Below, in pieces: positions 1-7,072 of a stretch of DNA of 11,893 nucleotides. Positions within the stretch are counted from its first letter, which is position 1; every line of letters starts with the position of its first letter. Source of the stretch: Erysipelotrichaceae bacterium (GTDB lineage Bacteria; Bacillota_I; Bacilli_A; Erysipelotrichales; Erysipelotrichaceae); contig CAAEVI010000155.1 in assembly GCA_900759455.1 (NCBI GenBank), positions 1 through 11,893 on the forward strand, given 5' to 3'. The position numbers were made by a program, and so were the translations under genes. The notes below the pieces were generated by a model. That model was not told where the DNA came from. It made no database searches and worked only from the letters and a program-made list of their open reading frames with translations.

Positions 1-101
1 AATATAAGGACACAATCTATCCAAATATTACGGTTCCTTTTTATTTCTGAGGCTGTTTGACAAATGCTGTTTCAATCATTTCTCGTTACAGCCCCATCGT
101 A

Positions 102-497
102 TCATTTATTCTCTTTGATATGAATACGGTTAATCGCTTTTTGCAGTGCAATCTCAGCACGGCGCATATTTATATTGCTTTCCTTGGATGCAAGTCTCTT
201 TTCCGCACGTTCCTTTGCCCGTTTTGCACGTTCCAGATCAATTTCGTCTTCACTTTCAATCGAATCTGTCAATATGCGGGCCTCATCATTTTGAAAATAC
301 AGCATTCCGCCGGCAATCGCAAAGCGATGACGTTCGTTTTCACTGACAAGTTCCAGCCGGCTGATTGCTAGCATGGCAACCATCGGCATATGATGTTCAA
401 GAAGGCCAAATTCGCCTTCCACGCTGCGGGCGTTGATCTGTTTTGCCTCACGTGACCTGTAAAGTCCTTTGGGTGTAATGATCTTTACGTTTATCAT
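102..497 (-). CDS. atpC: F1Fo ATP synthase epsilon subunit
   Basis: The 131-residue epsilon subunit of the F1 central stalk couples rotation to catalysis and can inhibit ATP hydrolysis through its C-terminal helices. Residues 1-83 form the beta-sandwich domain, with typical signatures such as GEFGLLEHHMP (28-38) and the IAGG turn (61-64). Residues 84-131 are a charged two-helix hairpin. IDLERA at 86-91 fits the I(L)DXXRA motif known to bind ATP in Bacillus-type epsilon subunits, so this subunit probably senses ATP and relieves inhibition when ATP is high (inference). The ATG lies two bases after the atpD stop, so translation is probably coupled. It is the last recognised operon gene. No convincing terminator follows in the 101 bases that remain, so the transcript may continue out of the window. 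Confidence 0.97.
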   Translation of the reverse strand: MINVKIITPKGLYRSREAKQINARSVEGEFGLLEHHMPMVAMLAISRLELVSENERHRFAIAGGMLYFQNDEARILTDSIESEDEIDLERAKRAKERAEKRLASKESNINMRRAEIALQKAINRIHIKENK

Positions 498-499
498 AC

Positions 500-1903
500 T
501 TATGCACCCATTTCTTTTGCTTTTTCCACAACTTCCTCTACAGTGCCCGCAAACATAAATGCCTGTTCAGGCAGGTCATCATATTTTCCTGCCAGAATTT
601 CCTTAAAGCTGCGGATCGTATCTTCTTTCGATACATATTTTCCCGGGATTCCGGAGAACACTTCCGCCACATTAAACGGCTGTGACAGGAAGTTCCGCAC
701 ACGTCTTGCCCGGTTTACCGTAATCTTATCTTCTTCGCTTAATTCATCCATACCCAAAATGGCAATGATATCCTGCAGTTCCTTATAGCGCTGCAGCAGA
801 GACTGAACACCGCGTGCCACTTCATAATGTTCCTCTCCGACAACTAGCGGATCCAGGATACGGGAACTTGACTCCAGCGGATCAACTGCCGGATAAATAC
901 CGAGTGATGCGATACCTCGATCCAATACGGTCTTGGCGTCCAGGTGTGTAAATGCCGTTGCCGGCGCCGGATCGGTAAGATCATCCGCCGGGACATAAAT
1001 TGCCTGGACAGAAGTAATGGAACCGTCTTTCGTAGAAGTAATGCGCTCCTGCAGTGTTCCCATTTCCGTTGCCAGCGTCGGCTGATAGCCTACGGCACTC
1101 GGCATACGTCCCAGCAAAGCGCTGACCTCACTGCCGGCCTGCGTAAAACGGAAGATGTTGTCCACAAACAAAAGAACATCCTGATGGTCAACATCACGGT
1201 AATACTCTGCCATCGTCAGTCCGGTCAGACCGACTCTCATACGGGCACCGGGCGATTCATTCATCTGCCCGTAAACAAGGACCGTCTTGTCCAAAACGCC
1301 TGAATTTTTCATTTCATAATACATGTCGTTTCCTTCACGTGTACGTTCACCCACACCGGTAACGACGCTTCGTCCGCCGTGTTCTGTTGCTATATTGTGA
1401 ATCAGCTCCTGGATCAGTACCGTCTTACCAACTCCGGCACCGCCAAACAAACCAATCTTTCCACCTTTAGCATACGGACAAAGCAGGTCAATGACCTTGA
1501 TGCCTGTTTCCAGCATCTCCGCACTTGTCTGCTGTTCATCAAATGAAGGCGCCGCACGATGGATCGGTATTCGCTTAACAGAAGCAGGAAGTGCCGGCTT
1601 TCCGTCAATTTCCCTTCCCAGTACATTGAACATTCGTCCCAGCACCTCTTCGCCGACCGGAACACAAATCGGTGTTCCAAGGTCAACGGCCTCCATTCCG
1701 CGTACTAATCCATCCGTAGAATCCATGGCGATGCAACGCACACGTTCGTCACCGATATGCTGTGCAACCTCCACAACCAGTGGTGCTTTGTCTTTTAATG
1801 GAATCTCAATGGCGTTCAGCAGCTTAGGCAGTTCTCCGCTCTCGAAAAGGATATCAACGACCGGTCCGATCACCTGCACAATTTTGCCTTTATTTACGCT
1901 CAT
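500..1903 (-). CDS. atpD: F1Fo ATP synthase beta subunit (catalytic)
   Basis: The 467-residue catalytic beta subunit makes or hydrolyses ATP at the alpha/beta interface of F1, on the cytoplasmic side of the membrane. Visible landmarks are the Walker A loop GGAGVGKT (154-161), the catalytic glutamate in GVGERT (E186), the Walker B strand LLFVDN (244-249) and the DELSEED lever (386-392) that contacts gamma. Length and all motifs are normal for the family. The ATG is preceded by GAAGGAG at good spacing, 15 bases after the atpG stop, and atpC follows two bases after its own stop. Nothing suggests damage or transfer. Confidence 0.99.
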   Translation of the reverse strand: MSVNKGKIVQVIGPVVDILFESGELPKLLNAIEIPLKDKAPLVVEVAQHIGDERVRCIAMDSTDGLVRGMEAVDLGTPICVPVGEEVLGRMFNVLGREIDGKPALPASVKRIPIHRAAPSFDEQQTSAEMLETGIKVIDLLCPYAKGGKIGLFGGAGVGKTVLIQELIHNIATEHGGRSVVTGVGERTREGNDMYYEMKNSGVLDKTVLVYGQMNESPGARMRVGLTGLTMAEYYRDVDHQDVLLFVDNIFRFTQAGSEVSALLGRMPSAVGYQPTLATEMGTLQERITSTKDGSITSVQAIYVPADDLTDPAPATAFTHLDAKTVLDRGIASLGIYPAVDPLESSSRILDPLVVGEEHYEVARGVQSLLQRYKELQDIIAILGMDELSEEDKITVNRARRVRNFLSQPFNVAEVFSGIPGKYVSKEDTIRSFKEILAGKYDDLPEQAFMFAGTVEEVVEKAKEMGA

Positions 1904-1918
1904 ATGTTTTCTCCTTCA

Positions 1919-2755
1919 CTACAAGGCATTCGCTCCGCCGACAATTTCCGTAATTTCCTGTGTAATTGCCGCCTGACGTGCCTGATTAAATGATAATTCT
2001 AATTGATCTCTCAATTCTTCCGCATTGTCTGTTGCGTTTTCCATCGCATTCTGACGGGAACCGTTCTCGCTTGTTTTCGTTTCCAGCCAGTAACTATACA
2101 ACAGTGATTTCAAAAACATCGGGATCAGTGTATCCAGGATCGTATCTCCCTGAGGTTCAAAAATCATATCCTGGCTGCTGGATGCAGCATCTCCTTTTTT
2201 CTCAACCGGGAGCAGTGTTTCAAGATGCGGTTCAAATGTCATTGAATTCACAAATCTTGTATATAAAACCTGAATCTTTCCGATTTTTCCTTCTGTATAC
2301 AGTTTTAATGCCTGATCCGCAACGCCTGCGATATCTTCATAACCTTCTTCATCAACGGCATTCAGTGCATCAATGACCTGATAGCTGCGCCGTTTCATCC
2401 AAGCCGCTCCGCGGCTTCCCAGAACAATGATGAAATCTTTCGGATCGGCTTTTTCTTCCAGCAAATGAAAAGTATTCGCATTGTAGCCGCCGCAAAGCCC
2501 CATGTCGCTTGTATAAACAATGATCAGCGACGGCTTGCGGTCATCATGCACGAGATACGGATGGGTGCTGTTGGACAAATTGACCATGATGCTGTCGATG
2601 CTTTCCTTCAGATATCCGGCATATTCTCTGTTTTCTTCCATACGGCCTTTGCATTTTTTCAGTTTGCTGGCCGCAACCAGCTGCATGGCACGGGTAATCT
2701 TTTTTGTAGATTCAACCGAACGAATGCGGTTTTTGATTTCTAATTTGCTGGCCAT
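1919..2755 (-). CDS. atpG: F1Fo ATP synthase gamma subunit
   Basis: The 278-residue gamma subunit is the rotating shaft inside the alpha3beta3 ring that transmits c-ring rotation to the catalytic sites. The N-terminal helix (residues 1-60, IKNRIRSVESTKKITRAM-like start) and the C-terminal helix (about 225-278, ending QEITEIVGGANAL) form the usual antiparallel coiled coil. The conserved GLCGGYN turn is at 86-92. The ATG lies four bases after the atpA stop, so translational coupling is likely. Length is typical. Confidence 0.98.
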   Translation of the reverse strand: MASKLEIKNRIRSVESTKKITRAMQLVAASKLKKCKGRMEENREYAGYLKESIDSIMVNLSNSTHPYLVHDDRKPSLIIVYTSDMGLCGGYNANTFHLLEEKADPKDFIIVLGSRGAAWMKRRSYQVIDALNAVDEEGYEDIAGVADQALKLYTEGKIGKIQVLYTRFVNSMTFEPHLETLLPVEKKGDAASSSQDMIFEPQGDTILDTLIPMFLKSLLYSYWLETKTSENGSRQNAMENATDNAEELRDQLELSFNQARQAAITQEITEIVGGANAL

Positions 2756-2759
2756 AAGA

Positions 2760-4277
2760 CTATCCCTTCAATGCGGTAAATACCTGCTGAAAGGATGTGA
2801 GCGCCTCTTTCATCTTTTCTTCCAACTGCGGTGAAATAGCCTCTTTTTCATCCAGCTCCGCAATGATGTCCGCATGTTCTTCATGCATGTAGGCATGCAT
2901 CTTCTTTTCATATTCAGCAATATCTTTTACTTCGATATCACGAAGGAATCTGTTTTTTGCCGCGAACAGCGACAATACCTGTTCGCTCACCGTCAACGGC
3001 GCATATTGTGCCTGTTTCAGCAGCTCAGTCAGACGTTCGCCGTGATCCAGGGTCGCTTTTGTCGCCGGATCCAGATCGCTTCCAAACTGTGAAAATGCCT
3101 GCAGCTCACGATACTGTGCAAGTTCCAGCTTCAGACTTCCGGATACTTGCTTCATCGCTTTTACCTGTGCACTGCTGCCGACACGGGATACGGAAAGACC
3201 GCTGTCAACGGCCGGGCGCACACCGGAATTGAACAATTCACTCTGCAGGAAAATCTGTCCGTCTGTAATGGAAATGACGTTGGTCGGGATATAAGCCGCG
3301 ATATCTCCGGCCTGCGTTTCAATGATCGGCAATGCAGTCAAAGAACCCGCTCCCAGTTCGTCATTCAGTTTTGCGGCACGCTCCAGCAGACGGGAATGCA
3401 GGTAGAATACATCTCCGGGATATGCTTCACGTCCCGGCGGACGTTTCAGCAGCAGCGACATCGTACGATATGCTACCGCATGTTTACTGAGATCATCGTA
3501 AACGATGAGCACATCCTCGCCGTTTTCCATCCACTCTTCACCGATCGCACATCCGGCATACGGTGCGATGTACTGCAGCGGTGCTGCCTCACTGGCTGTA
3601 GAAGAAACGATCGTCGTATACTCAAGAGCGCCGTTCGCTCTCAGTTTTTCAACGATCTGCGCAACGGTACTTGCTTTCTGTCCGATTGCGACATAAATAC
3701 ATTTTACGTTTTTCCCTTTTTGATTCAGGATCGTATCAACAGCTATCGCTGTTTTACCTGTCTGGCGGTCGCCAATGATCAGTTCTCGCTGACCTTTGCC
3801 GATCGGGATCATGGAGTCAATGCATTTCAATCCGGTCTGAAGCGGCTGATGCACGGACTTTCTTGTCATGACGCCCGGTGCCACACGTTCTACCGGACGG
3901 AATTTATCCGAATGAATCGGATCTCCTCCGTCAATTGCCTGTCCCAGGGCATTGACTACCCTGCCTAGCATGCAGTCTCCGACAGGCACCTCTACGATCC
4001 TGCCTGTCCGTTTGACTTCATCACCTTCCTTGATATTGGTATCCGAACCCATGATAACCGCACCGACATGCTCTTCTTCCAGGTTCAGTGCCATGCCATA
4101 TACATTGCCTGGAAAAAGCAGCAGTTCGCCTGCCATGGCATTTTCCAAACCGTAAATCAAGGCAATACCGTCTCCGACGGTGATGATCGTACCGGTTTCA
4201 CTGACTTCCAGAGCATCATCATAACGTTTGATCTGTTCCTTGATGATCTTACTGATTTCTTCCGGTCTTAAATTCAC
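2760..4277 (-). CDS. atpA: F1Fo ATP synthase alpha subunit
   Basis: The 505-residue alpha subunit forms the non-catalytic nucleotide sites of F1 and supplies the arginine finger to the beta sites. It shows Walker A GDRQTGKT (169-176), Walker B VLIVYDD (256-262) and the SVSRVG finger (R365, equivalent to E. coli alpha R376). The N-terminal segment begins NLRPEEISKIIKEQI, typical of the part that binds delta. The start is a GTG, chosen because GAGGTGG lies about seven bases upstream and the homologous N-terminus begins here. It is 20 bases downstream of atpH and 4 bases upstream of atpG. Confidence 0.98.
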   Translation of the reverse strand: MNLRPEEISKIIKEQIKRYDDALEVSETGTIITVGDGIALIYGLENAMAGELLLFPGNVYGMALNLEEEHVGAVIMGSDTNIKEGDEVKRTGRIVEVPVGDCMLGRVVNALGQAIDGGDPIHSDKFRPVERVAPGVMTRKSVHQPLQTGLKCIDSMIPIGKGQRELIIGDRQTGKTAIAVDTILNQKGKNVKCIYVAIGQKASTVAQIVEKLRANGALEYTTIVSSTASEAAPLQYIAPYAGCAIGEEWMENGEDVLIVYDDLSKHAVAYRTMSLLLKRPPGREAYPGDVFYLHSRLLERAAKLNDELGAGSLTALPIIETQAGDIAAYIPTNVISITDGQIFLQSELFNSGVRPAVDSGLSVSRVGSSAQVKAMKQVSGSLKLELAQYRELQAFSQFGSDLDPATKATLDHGERLTELLKQAQYAPLTVSEQVLSLFAAKNRFLRDIEVKDIAEYEKKMHAYMHEEHADIIAELDEKEAISPQLEEKMKEALTSFQQVFTALKG

Positions 4278-4297
4278 CTTATCGCCACCTCACATTT

Positions 4298-4837
4298 CTA
4301 TAACGTTGTCTTCATTACTGTTTCTTTCATTTTTTCAAGTCGTCTTGCCGCACTGTTGTCCAGTACTTCATCCTTGATCTTGATGCGCAGACCGGCAATC
4401 AGTTCCTTATGAACGCTTACCTTCATCTCAACCGATTTACCGCTGTGTTTTTCCAACATGCTGCGAAGTGCATTCAGTTCTTCCTGTGAGAGCTGTGACG
4501 CACTCTGTACATAGGCAACCTCAATGTGACGCAGCTCATTGTAGCGTTTCACAAACACCTTAACGATGTCATTAAAATGAGAAAAACGACTCTTATCGAT
4601 CAGCAGCTGCACAAAATTTTTCAGATAAGGATCTGCATCATTCATAATTTTGATCAATACTTCTTTCTTTGCTTCCTTCTCGATTTTCGGATGCTTCAAA
4701 AAAAGATTCAGATCAACATTTGACGCAAGCAGTTCCTCCAGCTCACACAGCTCTTTCTTAAAGCGATCTTCTCTGCCGCTTTCCTGCGCCAGTTCAAACA
4801 GCGCTTCTCCATAATTCTGCGCTACTATGCCTGCCAT
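4298..4837 (-). CDS. atpH: F1Fo ATP synthase delta subunit
   Basis: The 179-residue delta subunit (OSCP equivalent) sits on top of F1 and ties it to the b-subunit stator. Residues 1-105 are the helical alpha-binding domain. The C-terminal signature is visible as ELIAGLRIKIKDEVLDNSA (145-163). The ATG lies inside the end of atpF, so the two genes overlap by 13 bases and are probably translationally coupled. A CGGAGAA stretch within atpF can serve as ribosome binding site. Confidence 0.96.
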   Translation of the reverse strand: MAGIVAQNYGEALFELAQESGREDRFKKELCELEELLASNVDLNLFLKHPKIEKEAKKEVLIKIMNDADPYLKNFVQLLIDKSRFSHFNDIVKVFVKRYNELRHIEVAYVQSASQLSQEELNALRSMLEKHSGKSVEMKVSVHKELIAGLRIKIKDEVLDNSAARRLEKMKETVMKTTL

Positions 4838-5349
4838 GTCTGTTCTCCGGCTTCGTCAATGAAGTCTTCCACATATTTTTTATGCGTTGACTCATCGAGT
4901 TCTTTTTCCACGATCTTTCTGGCAGCCAGAAAGGCAACTTCGCTGATTTCCTCTTTCAGCTGCTCTCTGACTTTTGCTTTTTCGTGTTCAATCTCCATTT
5001 CTGCTTTCTCTTTGATGGCATGCGCATCATCACGTGCTTTGGAAACGATCTCTCCCGCCTCTCTGCTTGCTGTATTCTTGGCGGCAGAAATCAGATCCAG
5101 TGCCTCCTGTTTGGCATTTGCCATCTTTTCCTCATACTGTGTCTTCAGCTTTTCACTTTCCTGTAAATTGGCTTTCGATTCATCCAGCTGCGACTGTATG
5201 AACGCCTGTCTTTGTTCAAGATACTGGCGCACATAATTCCAGAAAAACTTTTTTACGATGAGGACGATCAAGAGGGTGGAGATCAGCACCAACACGGCAT
5301 CATAAAGATTGATTCTTAAGTAGTCGTCAATATTTATCATATTATCCAT
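4825..5349 (-). CDS. atpF: F1Fo ATP synthase b subunit
   Basis: The 174-residue b subunit is the peripheral stator that links the a subunit in the membrane to delta and alpha. One N-terminal membrane segment (about 13-33) is followed by a basic stretch, then a long, charged, Ala-rich coiled coil (about 40-150). A strong GAGGAGG lies 11 bases upstream of the chosen ATG; a second in-frame ATG three codons later is possible. The only ATG nearer to the Shine-Dalgarno site is out of frame and soon hits a stop. Only one b gene is present, as in most Bacillota, rather than a b/b' pair. Confidence 0.96.
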   Translation of the reverse strand: MDNMINIDDYLRINLYDAVLVLISTLLIVLIVKKFFWNYVRQYLEQRQAFIQSQLDESKANLQESEKLKTQYEEKMANAKQEALDLISAAKNTASREAGEIVSKARDDAHAIKEKAEMEIEHEKAKVREQLKEEISEVAFLAARKIVEKELDESTHKKYVEDFIDEAGEQTWQA

Positions 5350-5376
5350 TGGGTCATTCCCCTCCTCAAGAGATCA

Positions 5377-5619
5377 CTATGCCTTTAAGAAAATCAGCAG
5401 CAGCGCAACAACCAGGGCATAGATACCTGTTGTTTCGGCCAAGGCGATACCCAATACCATGATGGATCGAATCTTGCCGGCAGCTTCCGGATTTCTACCT
5501 GTTGCTTCCGCACCTTTACTTGCCGCAATACCCTGTCCGATACCAGGACCAAGACCTGCGATCATTGCGATACCAGCGCCCAGACATGCCATACCAGCTA
5601 CAAATTGTTCATTAAACAT
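5377..5619 (-). CDS. atpE: F1Fo ATP synthase c subunit (rotor ring), sodium-type ion site
   Basis: The 80-residue proteolipid forms the rotating ion-binding ring in the membrane. Two membrane helices flank the polar loop around R42-N43-P44. Helix 1 has GLGPGIGQG with Q29, and helix 2 has AETTGIY with E62, T63, T64 and Y67. These align without gaps to the sodium ligands of the Ilyobacter tartaricus ring (Q32, E65, S66, T67, Y70), with Thr in place of Ser. Proton-type rings normally lack the Gln and hydroxyl pair. The motif and alignment are seen directly; sodium coupling is an inference, since such sites can also carry protons. CAGGAGG precedes the ATG at good spacing, 27 bases after atpB. Confidence 0.97.
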   Translation of the reverse strand: MFNEQFVAGMACLGAGIAMIAGLGPGIGQGIAASKGAEATGRNPEAAGKIRSIMVLGIALAETTGIYALVVALLLIFLKA

Positions 5620-5646
5620 ATTTCATTTCCTCCTGTTTTTATTTAG

Positions 5647-6348
5647 CTATACTTCTTCACGATCACATGATTCACCAAGGAAATACGATGCAAGCGTAAA
5701 GAAAATATAAGTCTGCATGAATGCAGTAAAAATATCAAAATACATATGTAAAAACGGTGTTACCACATACATCAGTGCCGTAAACGGCATGAATGCTTTT
5801 ACCAGCATATACAGCAGGGTAACGATAACCGTTCCGCCCAGCATATTACCGAACAGACGAAGTGTCAGAGATACCGGAAAAGCCAGATCTCCGATCACGT
5901 TCAGCGGAAACAGAAATGCCATCGGTTCGCACCAGCCTTTCAGTTTTCTGATGATGCCGTGCAGTCGGATATCGGTGCCATGGATCAGCAGGATCATCAT
6001 TGCGACAAGAACCATATCCAGCGTAAGGTTTGAAGTCGGTGACTGCAGTCCAAGCAGTCCCATCAGATTGGATATGACCATCATGATCATCACCGTTCCC
6101 ATGAAAGGGAGATATTTCCATGTCTTGTTGGTCAGATTTGCCTTTAAAACACCCATGCAAAGATTGACCAGCTGCTCAAATACAAGCACCGTTCCTTTCG
6201 GAGCCTCTCTGGGATCCGCTTTTTTGAATTTTGTTCCCGCCCAGCAAAGCAGAACAGTCACAAACAAGCCGATGATCAGCCATAAAAGGACGCTCATATG
6301 AAGCTCGATGGAAAATGCTCTGATATGAATAATCATCTCATTGGTCAA
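5647..6348 (-). CDS. atpB: F1Fo ATP synthase a subunit (ion channel stator)
   Basis: The 233-residue a subunit provides the two half-channels that deliver ions to the c ring. The essential arginine is R164 in LTLRLFGNM, and the last helix carries the conserved glutamine (Q212 in FMQTYIFF). Five to six hydrophobic helices are visible. I chose the TTG start at 6348: AAAGGAGG lies ten bases upstream and it falls two bases after the atpI stop. An in-frame ATG exists at 6336 but is too far from the Shine-Dalgarno site. The frame stays open upstream to 6534, but that extension overlaps atpI and looks non-coding. Confidence 0.95.
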   Translation of the reverse strand: MTNEMIIHIRAFSIELHMSVLLWLIIGLFVTVLLCWAGTKFKKADPREAPKGTVLVFEQLVNLCMGVLKANLTNKTWKYLPFMGTVMIMMVISNLMGLLGLQSPTSNLTLDMVLVAMMILLIHGTDIRLHGIIRKLKGWCEPMAFLFPLNVIGDLAFPVSLTLRLFGNMLGGTVIVTLLYMLVKAFMPFTALMYVVTPFLHMYFDIFTAFMQTYIFFTLASYFLGESCDREEV

Positions 6349-6350
6349 GT

Positions 6351-6710
6351 TTAAGAATCCTCCTTTCTTTTTAGAAACGTAATCCATTTGATGCTTAAAC
6401 TGATGCATAAAAATCCGACCAGCATCAAAAGTATATTTAATCCTACCTTTGCCCCCAGAAACATGGCAACAAAGTAGAATAAATACCGAAACAAATAAGC
6501 GGCAAACATCCTTCTTTGAATATTTCCGGCCCATTCCATGTGTTTTGCGGAAAATACGATGGCAACAAAACCGGCCATGCTCAGCACTCCGCCCAGCCAG
6601 ATCGAACAGATGTAGCTTAAATCTCTGGCAAACAGAAATACAACAGCAGACATGACAAACAATATGCCTGCCGCTACACGAATGATCAGGCGATATAAAT
6701 TATTCTCCAT
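6351..6710 (-). CDS. atpI: ATP synthase assembly protein AtpI (subunit I)
   Basis: This 119-residue membrane protein has four predicted helices (about 8-28, 32-52, 63-83 and 89-109), a short Arg-rich loop after helix 2 and a basic tail. Size, topology and position directly before atpB match AtpI, which helps assemble the c ring in several bacteria, notably sodium-coupled ones such as Ilyobacter and Acetobacterium (family knowledge). Its ATG lies inside the end of atpZ with an 11-base overlap, and atpB begins two bases after its stop. AtpI sequences diverge widely, so the call rests as much on context as on sequence. Confidence 0.85.
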   Translation of the reverse strand: MENNLYRLIIRVAAGILFVMSAVVFLFARDLSYICSIWLGGVLSMAGFVAIVFSAKHMEWAGNIQRRMFAAYLFRYLFYFVAMFLGAKVGLNILLMLVGFLCISLSIKWITFLKRKEDS

Positions 6711-6894
6711 CGGGATCTTCCCCCGTTTCTCTGATCAGCAGATAAAAACTGCCGCCAATTGCATAAATCAGCAAAGCAAGCATGATCCAGGGCGTAGTCG
6801 AAAACTTTTCATCCAGCCATTTGCCTAATAAAATCGAAACAATACATCCCACAAGCATGCGGGAGGTAAATCTGGTTGCTGCTTTATTTTTCAT
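6700..6894 (-). CDS. atpZ: AtpZ/AtpI-family small membrane protein
   Basis: The 64-residue protein has two membrane helices (about 13-24 and 36-54) separated by GKWLDEKFSTTPW. This resembles the family signature: Gly, LD, a short polar turn, Thr-x-Pro, then a Gly-containing helix ending in Arg. AtpZ acts with AtpI in ATP synthase assembly, and some Bacillus work links the pair to divalent cation uptake. It is the first operon gene. The frame is closed by a TAA directly before the ATG, so the protein cannot start further upstream. The ribosome site is weak (GGATAGGTAG), which leaves room for coupling to the small upstream ORF that ends there. Confidence 0.85.
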   Translation of the reverse strand: MKNKAATRFTSRMLVGCIVSILLGKWLDEKFSTTPWIMLALLIYAIGGSFYLLIRETGEDPDGE

Positions 6895-6960
6895 TTATTT
6901 TCTACCTATCCAACGAATTTCATCTGTTCTCCAACCGTCCCGCACTGATTGCCTCGCCAT
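6895..6960 (-). CDS. Possible 21-residue leader ORF abutting atpZ
   Basis: An ATG at 6960 opens a 21-codon frame rich in Arg and Trp (beginning MARQSVRDGW, ending RWIGRK). It stops with the TAA that immediately precedes the atpZ ATG, in the same frame. There is no strong Shine-Dalgarno site; the nearest purine stretches are GCGGGA, directly adjacent, and GAGAAGG, about 13 bases upstream. It could be a leader peptide whose terminating ribosomes re-initiate at atpZ, or chance. A second short frame (GTG start, 20 codons) also spans the same region, which weakens the case. No homologue is recognised. Confidence 0.25.
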   Translation of the reverse strand: MARQSVRDGWRTDEIRWIGRK

Positions 6961-6988
6961 TCCCGCACAGAAACCTTCTCTTCTTATT

Positions 6989-7016
6989 AAAAAAGGCCTC
7001 TGCGCCAACGCAGAAG
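6989..7016 (-). terminator. Conditional terminator hairpin in the atp leader
   Basis: On the minus strand CTTCTGCG (7016-7009), loop TTGG and CGCAGAGG (7004-6997) form an eight-pair stem with one G-U pair. CC and then six T (6994-6989) follow. It lies about 50-75 bases into the atp transcript and before any operon gene, so if always active it would silence the operon. Its 5' arm contains the strand that pairs at 7055-7059 in the alternative aptamer fold, so it is best read as a regulated attenuator. Confidence 0.6.
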
Positions 7017-7067
7017 TCATCAGCTTGCAAAGCGGCTTTTTCATCTATTGGAAAACTTCATTTCTAC
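6989..7067 (-). promoter_or_regulatory. Candidate riboswitch in the atp operon 5' leader
   Basis: The first 80 or so transcribed bases can form P1 (GAAGU 7059-7055 with ACUUC 7017-7013), a short hairpin (GCUU 7033-7030, AAGC 7026-7023, loop UGC) and a weak pseudoknot (GAA 7064-7062 with UUC 7053-7051). The stretch after the hairpin reads AAGC-UGAUG-ACUUC-UGC. This is the order of elements in fluoride (crcB) aptamers, where UGAUG follows the hairpin and leads into the 3' P1 strand. P1 and the terminator share bases 7013-7016, so the two folds exclude each other and ligand binding should permit read-through. Departures from the fluoride consensus are AAUG instead of GAUG in the 5' part, a weak pseudoknot and a 16-base junction (7049-7034). 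Class unresolved: divergent fluoride, the sodium-sensing DUF1646 class, or new. Confidence 0.45.
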
Positions 7068-7072
7068 TGCAC

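Noticed and set aside
51..93. Terminator after atpC from GGCTGT (51-56) and ACAGCC (88-93)
   Set aside because: The loop is 31 bases and no U tract follows on the minus strand.
1..101. Start of another gene after atpC: a TTG at 24 on the minus strand with AAGGA about ten bases upstream
   Set aside because: Only eight codons are visible and the start is not ATG, so it cannot be told from chance. A small conserved gene often follows atpC in Bacillota, so it is possible but unsupported here.
944..3968. Long plus-strand open frames opposite atpD, atpG and atpA (up to 273 codons)
   Set aside because: They lie antisense to well-conserved genes, show no recognisable protein features and are explained by codon bias of the real genes.
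6349..6534. Longer N-terminus for atpB starting at 6534
   Set aside because: It overlaps atpI out of frame, lacks a good ribosome site and does not resemble a-subunit N-termini.
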